Shown: one piece after another, positions 34,536-46,550 of the stretch | How positions within the stretch are numbered: position 1 is the first letter of the stretch | How the letters are laid out: each line of letters begins with the position of its first letter | Assembly (NCBI GenBank): GCA_036873135.1 | Contig: JAPTYO010000010.1 | Coordinates: forward strand, 21,631,772 to 21,695,771 | From: Clarkia xantiana subsp. parviflora | Lineage: Eukaryota > Streptophyta > Magnoliopsida > Myrtales > Onagraceae | Direction of reading: 5' to 3' | DNA: 64,000 bases | Position numbers and translations under genes: made by a program | Notes under the pieces: generated by a model | Databases searched by the model: none | Told to the model about the DNA's origin: nothing | What the model saw: the letters and a program-made list of their open reading frames with translations, nothing else

Positions 34536-35430
34536 AGGCGACCTCGAAGGCTATACTGAAGCTGATAGACTCGGATGGATTGACCGTAGAGCCATCTGCA
34601 GGTATCGATGAATGGGTATGTATAAATAAATATATATATATCCCAACTTTTTTATTTTTTGATATATTTCTTAGCAAACACAAATTTAACGTTCAGAAAT
34701 ATCGGACTGCTAAGTATGTCCCAAATTCTGCTGAAGGTAACTCTAGGTTTTTTTCAGTGTTAAAAAAAAATCCATTCCCGATCCATGATCTACACATTTT
34801 AAGGTTTTCTTTTAAAAAAACAAAAATTAACAACTTGGGTTTGCTTTTCATGAACTGCAGCGCAGAGTGATAGAAGAACGAGCATGAACGATGTTACCCG
34901 ACTTGATGTGAAAAGGTGAAGAACTTCTACTCACATTTGTTTCAATATACGGTATGTGTTGAAATTCGTATTAGCTAAGCAATAGTCTTATGTATGTAAC
35001 AGTGACTTGCAAATCAAGCGAGCTCTGCAGTTGCAGTTAGATGTCTAAAGGAAACTCCATGAACAACTAGAGGTATAGAGTTATATATATCCACAAGAAC
35101 ACCTGAGAGTTAAGTTAGTTATGTCTCAAGTAACCCATTCGCCTGTCTACCATAACGAAACTATCTTGAAAATTAGGTTACTTGTCTCTCAAGTGACCTT
35201 TTCGTATGTCTACCAAAACGGATCTATCTTGAAAGTTAGGTTAGTTGTCTCTCAAGTAACTTACAGTTGCGAATAGAAGAACAAGGGAGATAACTGAATA
35301 TGATGTTCAGTCAGCAGCAACAGAGTACCAAGACACTCTTACTAAACAGCAATCAAGACGAGACGAGTCTTGAAGACGACGATATCTTATCGATTATGCA
35401 TGGTTCCGACAACTCGTATCTACACTCCAA
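34536..35430 (+). pseudogene. PHR1-like MYB-CC transcription factor, decayed 3' half
   Basis: Exon-like blocks with GT–AG borders: 34536-34601 (EATSKAILKLIDSDGLTV, end of a GARP MYB helix), 34697-34736 (KYRTAKYVPNSAE), 34861-34915, 35003-35072 (DLQIKRALQLQLDV*RKLHEQLE, the MYB-CC coiled coil) and 35277-35430 (LRIEEQGR*LNMMFSQQQQ). MYB-CC proteins such as PHR1 control phosphate-starvation genes. The HVKSHLQ motif is replaced by unrelated residues, and stops occur in the coiled coil and after EEQGR. The N-terminal half is absent. The intron at 35073-35276 holds a roughly 67-bp tandem repeat (CTCAAGT…GTCTACCA). Confidence 0.8.
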
Positions 35431-36299
35431 AATAAGTTAGAGCTAGAATAGTGTTGAATCTGTTGATAGTGTACAGTGGATGCTGTTCGTAGGGACTTCA
35501 TATAGTTTACTTACAGAGGCATACATCTAAGTCATATGGTTGTTGTTGTCTGTTACATATATAGTTTACTTAAAATTTCATATAGTGTACTTTTTTTTTT
35601 CTTTGAAGAACATAAGAGTAGATAAAAGAATAGTTAAGTGTACATTTATATGTCTTTTATTGACATTTTCATGACTATGGGCTCCACAATGAGAAAGTAG
35701 CACTAACTATTCTTATAACCATGTTCATATAATGGTCTTTCTAATGGTCTTAGGTTCAATAGTCTTTCTACTATGCTCCAAAAACACCATGCTTGTAGTA
35801 GCATTTTTTTACAATTTTCTATTGTCCTAAAGATGACCCTATATGAAAATTGATATTATTAATAGTCTGATACAAATATTATGGGTAGTTTAAAAAAAAT
35901 TATATTTTTTTTGTACTTTTAAAGTTTTACAGATGTTACATTAAGCCCATCCTACTAATAAAACAAGTAAAAGCATGATGCTCCACAAACATGATAGAAA
36001 ATCTCCAAGTTCAAGCCTTATTATAGTCTGGAAATACAAAAATATTCATAACCAACATTTTATCACTTACGGACTAACCTACTACGACTTAGCTAAATTA
36101 CATGGTTAAAAAGCAATCAAACTGTAATTACAATCGAATTTGCAAATGTCGAATTTGTAATATAAATTCGATTATATTTACAATCGATTGTAAGTTAGCC
36201 CAGCTATATATGGGAAAGGAAAAAGGAAATAAGTAATTTTTTATAAAAAAATATGGGATTTAATTTTTCTAGATACGAATTATAAGGATCAATTTTTAG
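35431..36299. other. Intergenic DNA upstream of the mTERF gene
   Basis: AT-rich; no gene or clear repeat seen. Confidence 0.45.
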
Positions 36300-36726
36300 A
36301 TGTATAAAATAATATTTGATTCACCAATTGTCGCCCACAACTTCCCTTTATTTCTTTATTATTCTTCTGTTCGTCACTCTCGCTTACAGACACAGAGTTC
36401 GTGCTCTCTTGGTCAATTGCTCGCCGCTCGTTCCTCCGGCCAGGGGCTCATCCTTTTAGCTAGCGGCTCATCTCACCGGCTAGAGGAGCATCTTCTCGCT
36501 CACAGCTCGTGACTCACTTTGCCACTCGCTCAAGCCATCAGCTCTCTGCTCCCACGACCACCGCCGCCGGCGTCAGGTTCATCTCTCTCATACTCAAAGA
36601 AATTCAGTTGCTGTCAATTCGCAGAATCAGTGTAATATTGGAGGCTGTAGTCAATACTACGAATTTACAGAATCACTGGGAATGGATTCCTACTGAATTT
36701 GCAAAAATTTCCTCCCTTGATTATTG
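36300..36726 (+). promoter_or_regulatory. 5' leader of the mTERF gene
   Basis: CT-rich transcribed-looking leader (CGCTCGTTCC, CGCTCACAGCTC). Its short ORFs are not convincing proteins; an intron within it is possible but not resolved. Confidence 0.45.
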
Positions 36727-38493
36727 ATGAGCAATCTGCAGAGGCTTGGAAAGTCATCTGCTCTCAAATTGGTGTGCTTTAATTGCATTTCCCACCGCTT
36801 GCAGCCGTACGAAGTTCAAACTTGGCCAACTGGTTCATTTTACTTCTCCCTTATAAACCCTAGATTTTACGCTCATAGAAGTTGTGTATTTCCAAGTGTG
36901 AGATATGGAAGCTACTCAGATAATGACGACAACATTGTTAAGATATCTTCATCTGCTCGAAGACTAGCTCAAGATGCACTCTTTGAGTACCTACATTGCA
37001 CAGGAAGCTTACAATTTACGGATGCAGAGCACATAAGTAGAAACTCACCTATTTTTCTAGAGAATCTAATAACAAAGGTTGATAATGGGGTAAACATTGA
37101 AAGGAAGATTGCACGGTTTTTGCGCTACAATCCGATCAATGAATTCGAACCCTTCTTTGAGAGCACTGGTTTGAAACCGACAGAGTACAGTCTAATGCTC
37201 CCAAGAAATTCGATCTTTTTGGGTGATGATGAGCTGTTGATGGGGAACTATCATGTTTTGTGTAATTATGGTGTTGAAAGAAACAAGATAGGCATGGTCT
37301 TTAAGGGAGCCCCTGAAGTTTTTAAGTATAAATCTGGGGTGCTGTTGGCAAAGATTAAAGCTTACGAGACATTGGGACTTACCCGGAATTTCATAGCGAA
37401 GCTAATAGTTTCTAGTCCTTATCTTTTAGCTGGTGAGTTAAACAGAGACTTTGTTGAGGTAGTAGAGAAGCTAAACAGTATTGGGATAGAGTTGGCTTGG
37501 CTTGAGGAGAATTTTTCAGATAAGATCACCTCCTATAGATGGAGCCAGATCCTGTGCTTATTATCCTTGTTGAGCAGGGTCGGTTGTAGCAACGAGCAGC
37601 TAAATAGATTGATACGACAGCATTCAGAAGTAATATTCGAAGATTCAGGTCAAATGACATTTTCCCTCATTGGATTCCTACTCAAATTTGGCTCAACAAT
37701 TGACGATCTCTGCGCAATGTTCTTGCATTTTCCAGAAACCCATGTTGCAAAATTATTTTCAAACTTGAGGCAGGGATTTCTTTTACTGACCAACATTGCC
37801 ATGGAGCCTGAGGACATTGGCAGAGTTATGCGCTGCCATTCATTACTTCTAGGCCAGTGTGATCTAAAGAGATCCAACAGCATACTTGCCCAACTGAATG
37901 TCGGAAAGAACCGACTTTGTAAAATCATTATAGAAAATCCCCAGGAAATGAAAAACTGGGTTCGAGGAGTAAAGATCAACAGACTGCCACCAGTCTCGGA
38001 TGGCCGTATGTCTTACCTTGAGAAGATCAAGTTCTTGTCCGGGTTGGGGTTTGTTGATAACTCGGTTGAGATGAAGAACGCGCTGAAGGTGTTCCGAGGC
38101 AAAGGTGAAAAGTTGCAGGAGAGATTTGATTGCCTTGTGAGAGCAGGTTTAGAGCCTGAGGATGTTGCTGGGATGGTTAGAGTGGCTCCTCAAATACTTA
38201 ACCAATCAAAGGATGTGATTTTGATGAAGGTGGATTATCTGGTAACGGTTTTAGGCTATCCGGTTTCCACTTTGGCGACTTTTCCGTCATACCTTAACTA
38301 TCAGATTAAGAGGGTCGAGCTAAGGTGCACGATGTATAATTGGTTGGTAGATTCAGGAGCTGTTGATGCTCATATATCCTTCGCGTCTATTGTGACTGCC
38401 ACAGAGAAATTGTTTGTTACTCGCTATGTAAAGCATCACCCAGATGGTTTCCGGGTTTTCCAGGAGATGAAGAGAGGCATTTATGAAAAGTGA
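36727..38493 (+). CDS. mTERF-domain protein, organelle-targeted
   Basis: Single-exon 588-aa protein. mTERF proteins bind organelle nucleic acid and act in transcription end, splicing or translation in mitochondria or plastids. The ATG at 36727 is chosen because the upstream codon TTG is not a start. The first 70 or so residues are basic and Ser-rich with few acidic residues, a likely mitochondrial or plastid presequence. Repeated helical mTERF units follow, with the signature alternation of L/V and P in lines such as LIVSSPYLLAGEL, MVRVAPQILNQSKD and TFPSYLNYQI. C-terminal repeats end in YVKHHPDGF. No lesion was found. I cannot assign an Arabidopsis MTERF number. Confidence 0.92.
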   Translation: MSNLQRLGKSSALKLVCFNCISHRLQPYEVQTWPTGSFYFSLINPRFYAHRSCVFPSVRYGSYSDNDDNIVKISSSARRLAQDALFEYLHCTGSLQFTDAEHISRNSPIFLENLITKVDNGVNIERKIARFLRYNPINEFEPFFESTGLKPTEYSLMLPRNSIFLGDDELLMGNYHVLCNYGVERNKIGMVFKGAPEVFKYKSGVLLAKIKAYETLGLTRNFIAKLIVSSPYLLAGELNRDFVEVVEKLNSIGIELAWLEENFSDKITSYRWSQILCLLSLLSRVGCSNEQLNRLIRQHSEVIFEDSGQMTFSLIGFLLKFGSTIDDLCAMFLHFPETHVAKLFSNLRQGFLLLTNIAMEPEDIGRVMRCHSLLLGQCDLKRSNSILAQLNVGKNRLCKIIIENPQEMKNWVRGVKINRLPPVSDGRMSYLEKIKFLSGLGFVDNSVEMKNALKVFRGKGEKLQERFDCLVRAGLEPEDVAGMVRVAPQILNQSKDVILMKVDYLVTVLGYPVSTLATFPSYLNYQIKRVELRCTMYNWLVDSGAVDAHISFASIVTATEKLFVTRYVKHHPDGFRVFQEMKRGIYEK

Positions 38494-38864
38494 TTCAGGT
38501 TCTTCATTTTTGTATATTGATTCACAGGATACGAAATCATTCTTTGCTTGGTTTAGGTGAAATTTGGCCTCTTTTTTTATGTTTTCTGTACTACAAAAAG
38601 CATTCTTGTTAATAATAATGTGGACTCCACAACCATTGTGAGAGAGAAAGGGGGATAGCATGGTGTGGCACAGTGCAAATGAAATAATTTCTCGTGGCTA
38701 TAGGATCTCAGCTTAATTGGCCATCTTAAGTTCTAATTTCTATGAAAAGTGCTACTTTCTTAACATTTTTGTCAAACTGATCGTAATAAATTAGCATGTA
38801 TCCGACCACGTTGGGTGGTTTTTTTTTTTTTTTTTTTTTAATGTTCCTAAAATAACTTCAATAA
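38494..38864. other. 3' region of the mTERF gene
   Basis: Untranslated text, then a poly-T run at 38820-38839. No further gene. Confidence 0.5.
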
Positions 38865-38873
38865 TAAACTGAA

Positions 38874-39894
38874 GGGTTACCTATGTGAAATTTTAGTGTA
38901 TGTTGATATGGAATATCTGAAGTTTCACTTTTGTTGAAATTTGATGTTTTCGTCCAAATTTGCAGTTAAAATTGATAGAAGTTGGTTATGTTCTTACACG
39001 TGACCCGATAAAAGACTACATCCCAAAATTTCTCCTAGTTGGGTGGTGGCCAGTCGGAGTAGGATGGTGGCCGGCCGGAATAGGGTGGTGGTCGTTCGGA
39101 GTAGGGTAGTGACCGGTCGCCATAGTTGTGGTGGCAGTGGTCGCTGACCAGAGTAGGGTGGTCGCCGGTCAGAGTAAACATAATAGTATAATGGACAATT
39201 TTGACATTTCATATCATTCTATCAAGGGTTAACATGTCATTTGGTCCATGATGTTTGACCACTTTTGTGTTTTGGTCAATGATGTTTTTTTTTTTGCCTA
39301 GTTTTGGTACCATATGTTTACAGATTTTTCTAGTTTTGGTCTAACCGTTACATTCCGTCCATTTTTTGACATGTGCAAGTCACGTGATCCATTCTAAACT
39401 TTTAATTTAGCCCCTCTAATACTTTCCTAGCCTTTTTTTTGTTTAATTTAGTCCTGAAGTCTCAAAATTGACCCCAATTGGACAATATGTCCAATTGAAA
39501 TTTTGAAACTTCGGGACTAAGTTGAACAAAAAAAAAGGTTATGAAAGTATTAGAGGGACTAAATTGAACATAATTGAAAGTTTAGGGTGGATCACGTGAC
39601 TTGCACATATCAAAAAATGGACGGAAGTAACGGTCGGACCAAAACTAGAAAAATTTGCAAACATATGGTACTAAAACTAGGCAAAAAAAACATCATGGAC
39701 CAAAACCTAAAAATGGTCAAACATCATGGACAAAAAGACTTGTTAACCCTTCTATCAATTTTAACAGCAAATTTGGATGGAAAACCAAATTTTAACAAAA
39801 GTGAAATTTCAGATATCTCATATCAACATTTTAAACTTCAGACGTCAAAATCTCATATGAGGCCAACTTCAGATAGTTTATAGGTTCTTAACCC
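38874..39894. mobile_element. Element D: Mutator-like TIR element, host of element E
   Basis: Perfect 9-bp duplications TAAACTGAA at 38865-38873 and 39895-39903. The right arm starts, in complement, GGGTTAAGAACCTATAAAC; the left arm starts GGGTTACC and lacks some bases. The interior has GC-rich GGGTGGTGGCC(A/G)GTCGGAGTAGG repeats (39040-39175). Confidence 0.9.
39226..39749. mobile_element. Element E: 524-bp TIR element nested in D
   Basis: It starts GGGTTAACATGTCATTTGG and ends in the complement, with arms above 130 bp. Perfect 9-bp duplications TTCTATCAA lie at 39217-39225 and 39750-39758. It is non-coding and nearly a complete hairpin. Confidence 0.93.
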
Positions 39895-39903
39895 TAAACT
39901 GAA

Positions 39904-40215
39904 AGGATTGCAGCGAAATACTTTCAATTTGACGAATAATTGGACTTCCACCAAATTCCAACGATGTCTTTCAATTTAACATTTAAGTGTATGTATTTTA
40001 TTATAATCCTTTCAGATTTTTTGTTGAATTCATATTTAGTACACATCAAAATACCCAATGTAGTCTGAATATATTCTTTTATAACAATTTGTTCATAAAA
40101 TGAATGTTCAGTTGAACTGAACCCTAATTAGGGGTATATCGGGTTAACACACATTGAGTACTTGTCTAATCACAAATAAGACATGAGGACCCCTGGTTAG
40201 GGCCTAATCAAGCTT
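39904..40215. other. Intergenic DNA
   Basis: No feature seen apart from the target duplication AACAC at 40216-40220. Confidence 0.4.
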
Positions 40216-40220
40216 AACAC

Positions 40221-41580
40221 CGTTAGACCTAAATCTAACATAAGGCAAATTACGTTTTAAATAAACGATGAATTTTGGAAAGAGTCGTCACTAGTTAATT
40301 ATAAGGCTAATTAGAATCCTAAATTACCTAAGCGAATAACGGATTAACCACATGGGTATAAAATCGGTCTACGATTAGAAATTCGAATTCGGTGGTTCTG
40401 TACGAATTAAAAATATAATTTTTAACTACGCCCTTTCGGTACTCAGTTCACTTAATTTGCCAATTTTATTATTAATCAATTATAAATCGATCTAAGCACG
40501 AACGAAAATATTTACATTTAAATATAATCTAACACATTTACATGAACACAATTTGGTTAATCAAGTTTTAGTTAGTCTAAATTAATTAGATCTAAACAAA
40601 TTAAAGTACATCTAATATATTAATAATACATAATAACAATACTCACAATAATAATAATAATAATAATAAAATATATGAAGAAAAAAAATGAGAACGGTAC
40701 TTACCTTTAGAGGGATGGACAACTGCTAGCGGGAAGGACAGGTTGAACGTCGGAGGGCTGCGACAAAGGTCGTGCAGGAGGGTCGAAGCTCCGGTGGGAT
40801 GGCTGCTGCAGGTCGGAAGTTGGAGTCGACGATGAAGAAGGCCGAATGTGACTTTCAGGTGGCCGGACGTGATGGATGGTTAGGTCACCTGTCGATGCGG
40901 CGTGGCGATGCAGCAGAGAGCGGGGAGTAGGGGCGGTCGGATGTGACTTCTAGGACGGCCCGAGCAGAGGCGGAGCTCCGGTCCTTCGATCAGCCTAGGG
41001 TAGCACCGACAAGAGAGAGAGATGAGAGGGAGACGACGTGGGTGAGCGGGTCCTCCGGCGGAATGGGGCTGGTCGCCGGCGTGACTGGGCAGGTGGCGGT
41101 GCAGATGGCTGTTGCCGGGCAGGGCCGGCAAGCGAAGGCCGGTGGCAGGCGGCGCCGGTGACCTCCGGCAGACCAGGTGAAAAAGAACAACGGGTGAAAA
41201 AAAAAAAAAACAAAAAAAACTTTTTTACTAGAAGACAAATCTGCACGGGTTCCAAAATCTGATCTAATATTATTGTTGTTGTGTGTTTTTACATGTAGCT
41301 AGGAACCCCTATTTATATTAATCTAGGCTAGAACTAATTAAACAGTAAATTACACTGATTTATTCTCCTAATTAATGCTAAATATTTTGAACATTAAATA
41401 CAAATATTCAGAAAATATATTTTGCAATAAATACAGATAACTATCTTAATTTAAACTAAACATATTTTTAGCAACCCTGTGACCTTCCATATTTAAATAC
41501 TTCATTTTTTAAACGTGTTACACATAACATTTTTGAACGTGTTATATACGTGTCGCGTGTACCAAAATTAGGTGTTTACA
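40221..41580 (-). repeat. LTR (3' in element sense) of LARD copy 2
   Basis: 1360 bp. It begins CGTTAGACC on plus, where the other LTR has TGTTAGACC (a change in the terminal base), and ends GGTGTTTACA. It has a GC-rich block at 40720-41165; ORFs there are not genes. Confidence 0.9.
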
Positions 41581-41610
41581 GCTTGCCCCTCTTTGGACGG
41601 GCTCCCGTAG
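41581..41610 (-). other. Polypurine tract of LARD copy 2
   Basis: Minus-strand text CAAAGAGGGGCAAGC ends directly at the LTR start TGTAAACACC. Confidence 0.7.
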
Positions 41611-41699
41611 AATGCATTCGAGGGGGTTGTCCAAAGACGAGTAAACACTAATTTTGGCTAGGAAGTATATCTTCTCCTAGGTCTTCAAGTCTCCAAGGT

Positions 41700-42760
41700 A
41701 GCCTTTGGCTTTATTGACGGTGCGAAAAAGTAGAATCTCTGTCAGCGGTGCCCTTGTTGGCGATGCGGAAAAGTAAAGCCTCTAGTGGCGTGCGGAAAAG
41801 TAAAGCCTCCAGTGGCGTACGGAAAAGAAAAGCCTTATGTGGCATGCAGTAAAGTAAAACCTTAATCGACGATGCCTCCAATGGCGAGTGACAAGGAAAA
41901 TCCTCCAGTGGCGTGAAATAAAGTAGAACCTTAATCGATGATGCCTCCAGTGGCGAGCGATAAGGAAAAGCCTTCAGCGACGTGCAGTAAAGTAAAACAT
42001 TAATCGATGATGCCTCCAGTGGCAAGCGATAAGGAAAAGCCTCCAGTGGCGTATGTTGGAGAAGAGCCTCCAGTGGCGCCCGTTGGAGAAGTGCCTCTAG
42101 TGGCGTGACTTGCGAAGGCTGAATACTAAGGCTTCGTTCGTCGGGGGTGACTCTCAAAAAGTTAGAAAACTTTAGATCCTGATTGTCGGTAGTGACTAGC
42201 ATACCTGGGGCAGCGCAACACCGTAATGACTAGCATATCTGGGACAGCGCAGCATCATTGTAGTGACTAGCATATCTAGGACAGCGCAACACCGGTTGTG
42301 GTGACTAGCATACCTAGGGCAGCGCAACACCGTCGAAGAGATAAATTTGATGACTAGCATATCTTGGACAGTGCAGCATCATTGGAGAATTGCCTCTAGT
42401 GGCATTTGTTGGAAAAGTGCCTCTAGTGGCGTGACTTGCGAAGGCTTGAACACCAAGGCTTCGTTCGTCAGGTTGACTCTCAGAAAGCTGGAAAATACAG
42501 ATCCTAATCATCGGTTTGTGACTAGTAGGAACAGACTGTAACAGTCCTACTCATCCTTGAATGGTGATTTGCGAGAGCAGACTGCAACCGTTCATCTTGC
42601 CGTGAAATTGACTCGTAGGAACAGATTGTAACAGTCCTACTCATCCTTGAAAGGTGACTCGCGAGAGCAGACTGTAACAATTCAGCTTGTCGTGAAGTTG
42701 ACTCGTAGAAGCAGATTGTAACCGTCCCGCTTGCCGTGAAGTTGACTTTGGAAGAAGCTG
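41700..42760. repeat. Three tandem-repeat blocks in LARD copy 2
   Basis: 41740-42110: units of CCTC(C/T)AGTGGCG with GGAAAAGTAAAG. 42190-42370: five units of TGACTAGCATATCT(A/G)GGACAGCGCA. 42530-42750: units of GACTCGTAGGAACAGA(C/T)TGTAAC. On the minus strand the first block yields a 163-codon ORF (42202-41711) made of PLEAL/PLEAS repeats, probably not a protein. Confidence 0.8.
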
Positions 42761-43059
42761 TGTCGTAGACAATACACAGGCGCATGAATGTTTATCCCTA
42801 ATTTTTGCCTTAATTGCGCATGGTGCGACAACCTAGCGGTATCTTTTTTTTTTTTTCTCTCTCTCTCTCTCTTATTTTGTCTCGGTCGAATTTGAGAGAT
42901 CGTCGACCGTGCCCCTCGGTTTCCTTAATTTTTGCATGGACTGCCTCTTGAGGTTTTTCAGTCAATTGGGAATTTATTTCATCTCCTTTTGCCATGAGTG
43001 CAATTTCTGAGTTTTCAATCATGCCCTCATTTTCTGGTTTTTACTAGGCCGCCCTTTCG

Positions 43060-43785
43060 GGTTTTCAACCTAGTGGAAGCACTATTTATTTGGTAGCCGA
43101 TTAAACGGTGGCTGTGACCCGTACTTTATTTTCCGCCTCGATGCGGGAGTATTTGTAGCTGTTTGGAGGGTGGCTGTGACCCTTTTCTCACCGTTTTCAA
43201 TGTTGCGAGAGCTCTTTTGATTGAAGCCATTTGAAGAGTGGTTGTGGCCCTTTATTTTGCGTCTCTGATACGGGAAACACTCTTTGTATGAAACCATTTT
43301 GAGGGTGGTTGTGACCCTTTCACTTAATACCCGTCATCGATGTTCCGAGAGCGCTTTTTTTACTGTAGTCGTTTAGAGGGACGACTGTGACCCTTTCTTT
43401 TATTTTTCCGCCTTCACCGGGTTCGCGGGATCACTCTTTTTGTGTAGCCATTTTTAGGGTGGCTGTAACCATTTTTTATTCTCCCGCCCTCACAGAGTTC
43501 GCGGGGTCACTCTTTTATTTGTAGTTATTTGGAGGGTGGCTGTGGCCCTTTAACTTATTTCCCGTTTTTTATGTTGCGGGAGCGCCCTTTATCTGTAGTC
43601 ATTTGAAGGGTGGTTGTGGCCCTTTCTTTGTAGTCATTTTAGGGACGACTGAGACCCTTTTTATTTGTAGTTGATTTAGGGACAACTGTGACTCTTTTAT
43701 TTCTTCACTGCTCTCACAAAATTTGCATGAGCACTCTCTTTATTTTTCTCGGTAGCCAATTAAAGGGCGACTGCGGCCCTAAAGA
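43060..43785. repeat. GTAGCCATTT…GGGTGGTTGTGACCC repeats in LARD copy 2
   Basis: Same array as 18290-18880, with more units. Confidence 0.8.
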
Positions 43786-45589
43786 AAAATGAGTTTTTTT
43801 TTTCCCGCAGCTCACCATTTGCCATGACTGCCCCTGTGGGTTTTCAATCATGCCCCTCTCCCTAACTTTTGCTTAGGTTGCCTTGCGGGAAATTCTCTCT
43901 CCTTTTTTTTTTCTTTTTTTTTTTTAATTTTTTTAAGAAGAAAATTTACCAAAAATAATCAACAACAATTATTTACAAGCCCCTAGTGGCAAAGTGAAAA
44001 TTCCAAATTAAGAACTTCTTCCAGAGAATGACTCGTCTGATCAAGTCAACATATGTCGATCGTGTCGACGCCTTGAGTTGAGTACCCTATGATGGGAGAT
44101 ACCAACAACAATGTTCATCGGCTTCTCGAATGCTCTGGTTATGCTTGATCACAGCTGGGGATGCCCCATGGATAGCACCCATTGGGTTAGGCTCGTCGCG
44201 TGCTAGATGAATAACCTGGTTGATGAACACACATGGATGGTGTTTGAGTTTGGCACGGCACGCCGCAGATGGAAACTAGAGCTTCTAATGTATCTAGGAC
44301 AAGTTCGTCAGTCGACGCAAGCATGGTCAATGAGCAAAGATCCGCAGGCAAGATAAGTGCATCAAGGGCCTCAATTTGAATGATTTTTTCCGAACTGCAA
44401 AGAGAGATAAGAGACAGTCACATTTCATGGATAACGTTGATCACATGTTCTCTTACATGGGTGTCGGATCTTTCTAGTGGGCAATGCGTTGGCTATACAA
44501 CTGGACATGCTGCATGTCCTGATTCTTCTGCTCCACAACTTGTATATGTACACATGCTGGGAAGTACATGCCCCAAGTGGCGTACTGAAAATTTCAAATT
44601 TTCAACAAAAATTTCGGAAAAGGACTTGGTTGACCGAGTCAAGCTACATTGATCGACACTTTGAATCTTCACGGGATTCTCGATGATCTCTTTACATTTT
44701 CCCATCTCTGGACATGCCCGATCTCAATGGGAGATGCCCCATGGTTACCGCTGACGGATTTAGAACTCACAGTAAAACGGATGTACGACTTGGTTCGGAG
44801 ACGCGTATGAATTCAACACATGGTAGGTGGAATTTTGGCATGGAATTTCTTTGAAGCAGTCACGTTTCACGTGGTTGCGACCTCGTCGAAGTGGTCGTCT
44901 GATCTTCAAAAAGAGTAGGGACACTCAATCCTCAAGGAAAAAATCAAGTACAATTTATCGCACCTGAGCGTTGGATATCCCGAGTGCGCAATTTGTTCTT
45001 CGTGCAAATGGACTAGCTGCATGTTCACTTAATGTTGTCCCATTTGGCCGGCAGAACTTATATGTACAGGATACCTAACCAAGGGTACCTGAAAAGAGTG
45101 TATGAAAAATCAGTGTAGAGCATATGAGAAATCATGCATGGTATTTTTTTTTTTTTTTGAAAACTCTAGTATCATTCATTTCATAATCTTGATTACATTT
45201 CAGAAAGAATCAAATTTTTTGATCTAGGGTGTTTTGCACCATCGTGGAGTTTAGCGAGTTCGCTGAGTGCATTATCTGGCTCGAACGACAGGTGCTCAAA
45301 ACAAAGTTTTTTCAAAAAGGTTTTCTCGTCCTTTTTTTAAACTCGAATAGTCGCACTCAACTGCAAAGTTAAACTAGTTTCTCAAAAAAAAAAAAAATAG
45401 AATCATATCTCTTTTTATAAAACGCTAGCTCATGCGAAGGTTGAGACGATCTTGCCGAAAAAGTGCAATACACCTTGGATAAAAACGAAAGACACTTTGA
45501 GTTTTTTTTTTATGCTCATGCATGCTCGAAGTTAAAGTTCTACTATTAAGAAACTTACAACTTACAACCAGTTTACCTGAATGATACAT

Positions 45590-46550
45590 ATTGAATGCAT
45601 GTACGAAATGAAAAATCCTGGTAAAATTTTTTTATAAAAAGAAATGCAAATGCATGTTTAGAATTAAAAGCTCAACAACTAAGAGAAGATTTACAATTTA
45701 TCAAAAAAATCGTTTTTCCTAAAATAATGCCTATGAGATGTACTGATGCATACTTGAAATGAAATTTCTACAGTTGAGAAAACTTACAAATTACCTAAAT
45801 TAAAAAACAAAAAATAAATCATTACATTTTGGTTGCTCAAAATAAAAATAAAAATTCAGGTGAATTTTTTTTTTAAAGAATGCATATGAGATGCACAAAA
45901 ATAAATACAAGATGCAAATTTAAAAATAAAAGTTCTACAACTAAGAAAAATTACAATTTACCTGAAAGGTTTTTTTTTTTCCGAAAATAATGCATACGAG
46001 ATGCATGTTTTTTGATTAAAAATTCAGGTAAATTTTTTTTTTCAAAAACAAAGAGCCCCAAAACTAAGAGAGCATACGATCTAAATTTTTTTTTTAATGC
46101 ATATTGGATGCATTATTAAAAATAAAACAATATAGGTAAAAAAAAAATTAAAATGATGCATATGGAATGCACGTTCGAAATTAGAAACTCTAATAGCTAA
46201 AGAGGGATCACAATTTTTCCTAAAATGTTTTTTTTAAAAGTAATGCATATGTGACGCACTAACCAAAATTAAAACTTACCTGAAGATTTTTTTTTTTTTT
46301 TGAATAATGTGTATGAAACACATGTTTAAAATAAAAAATTCAGGTAAGAAGTTTTTTTATAAAAAAAAAAAAACAATGCATACGAAATGCATGTTTGAAA
46401 AGAAATTTTCTATAACTAAATGACTAACTACTTAGCTGAATTTTATTTTTTATTTTTATTTTTTTAAAAAAAATATAATGAGATGCATGCTTAAAAAAAT
46501 AAAAGTTACTCAGATAGAAAAAAAAAAAAAAAAAAAAAAAACTCTACAGT
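45590..46550. repeat. Spaced ATGCATATGAGATGCA-type repeats in LARD copy 2
   Basis: Counterpart of 20380-21330, with T-rich spacers and AAAATTCAGGTAA boxes. Confidence 0.75.

Noticed and set aside
37650..37979. 109-aa minus-strand ORF
   Set aside because: Shadow of the mTERF coding frame.
40880..41262. GC-rich ORFs on both strands
   Set aside because: Within the LARD LTR, with no conserved domain; the counterparts at 47472-48047 change frame.
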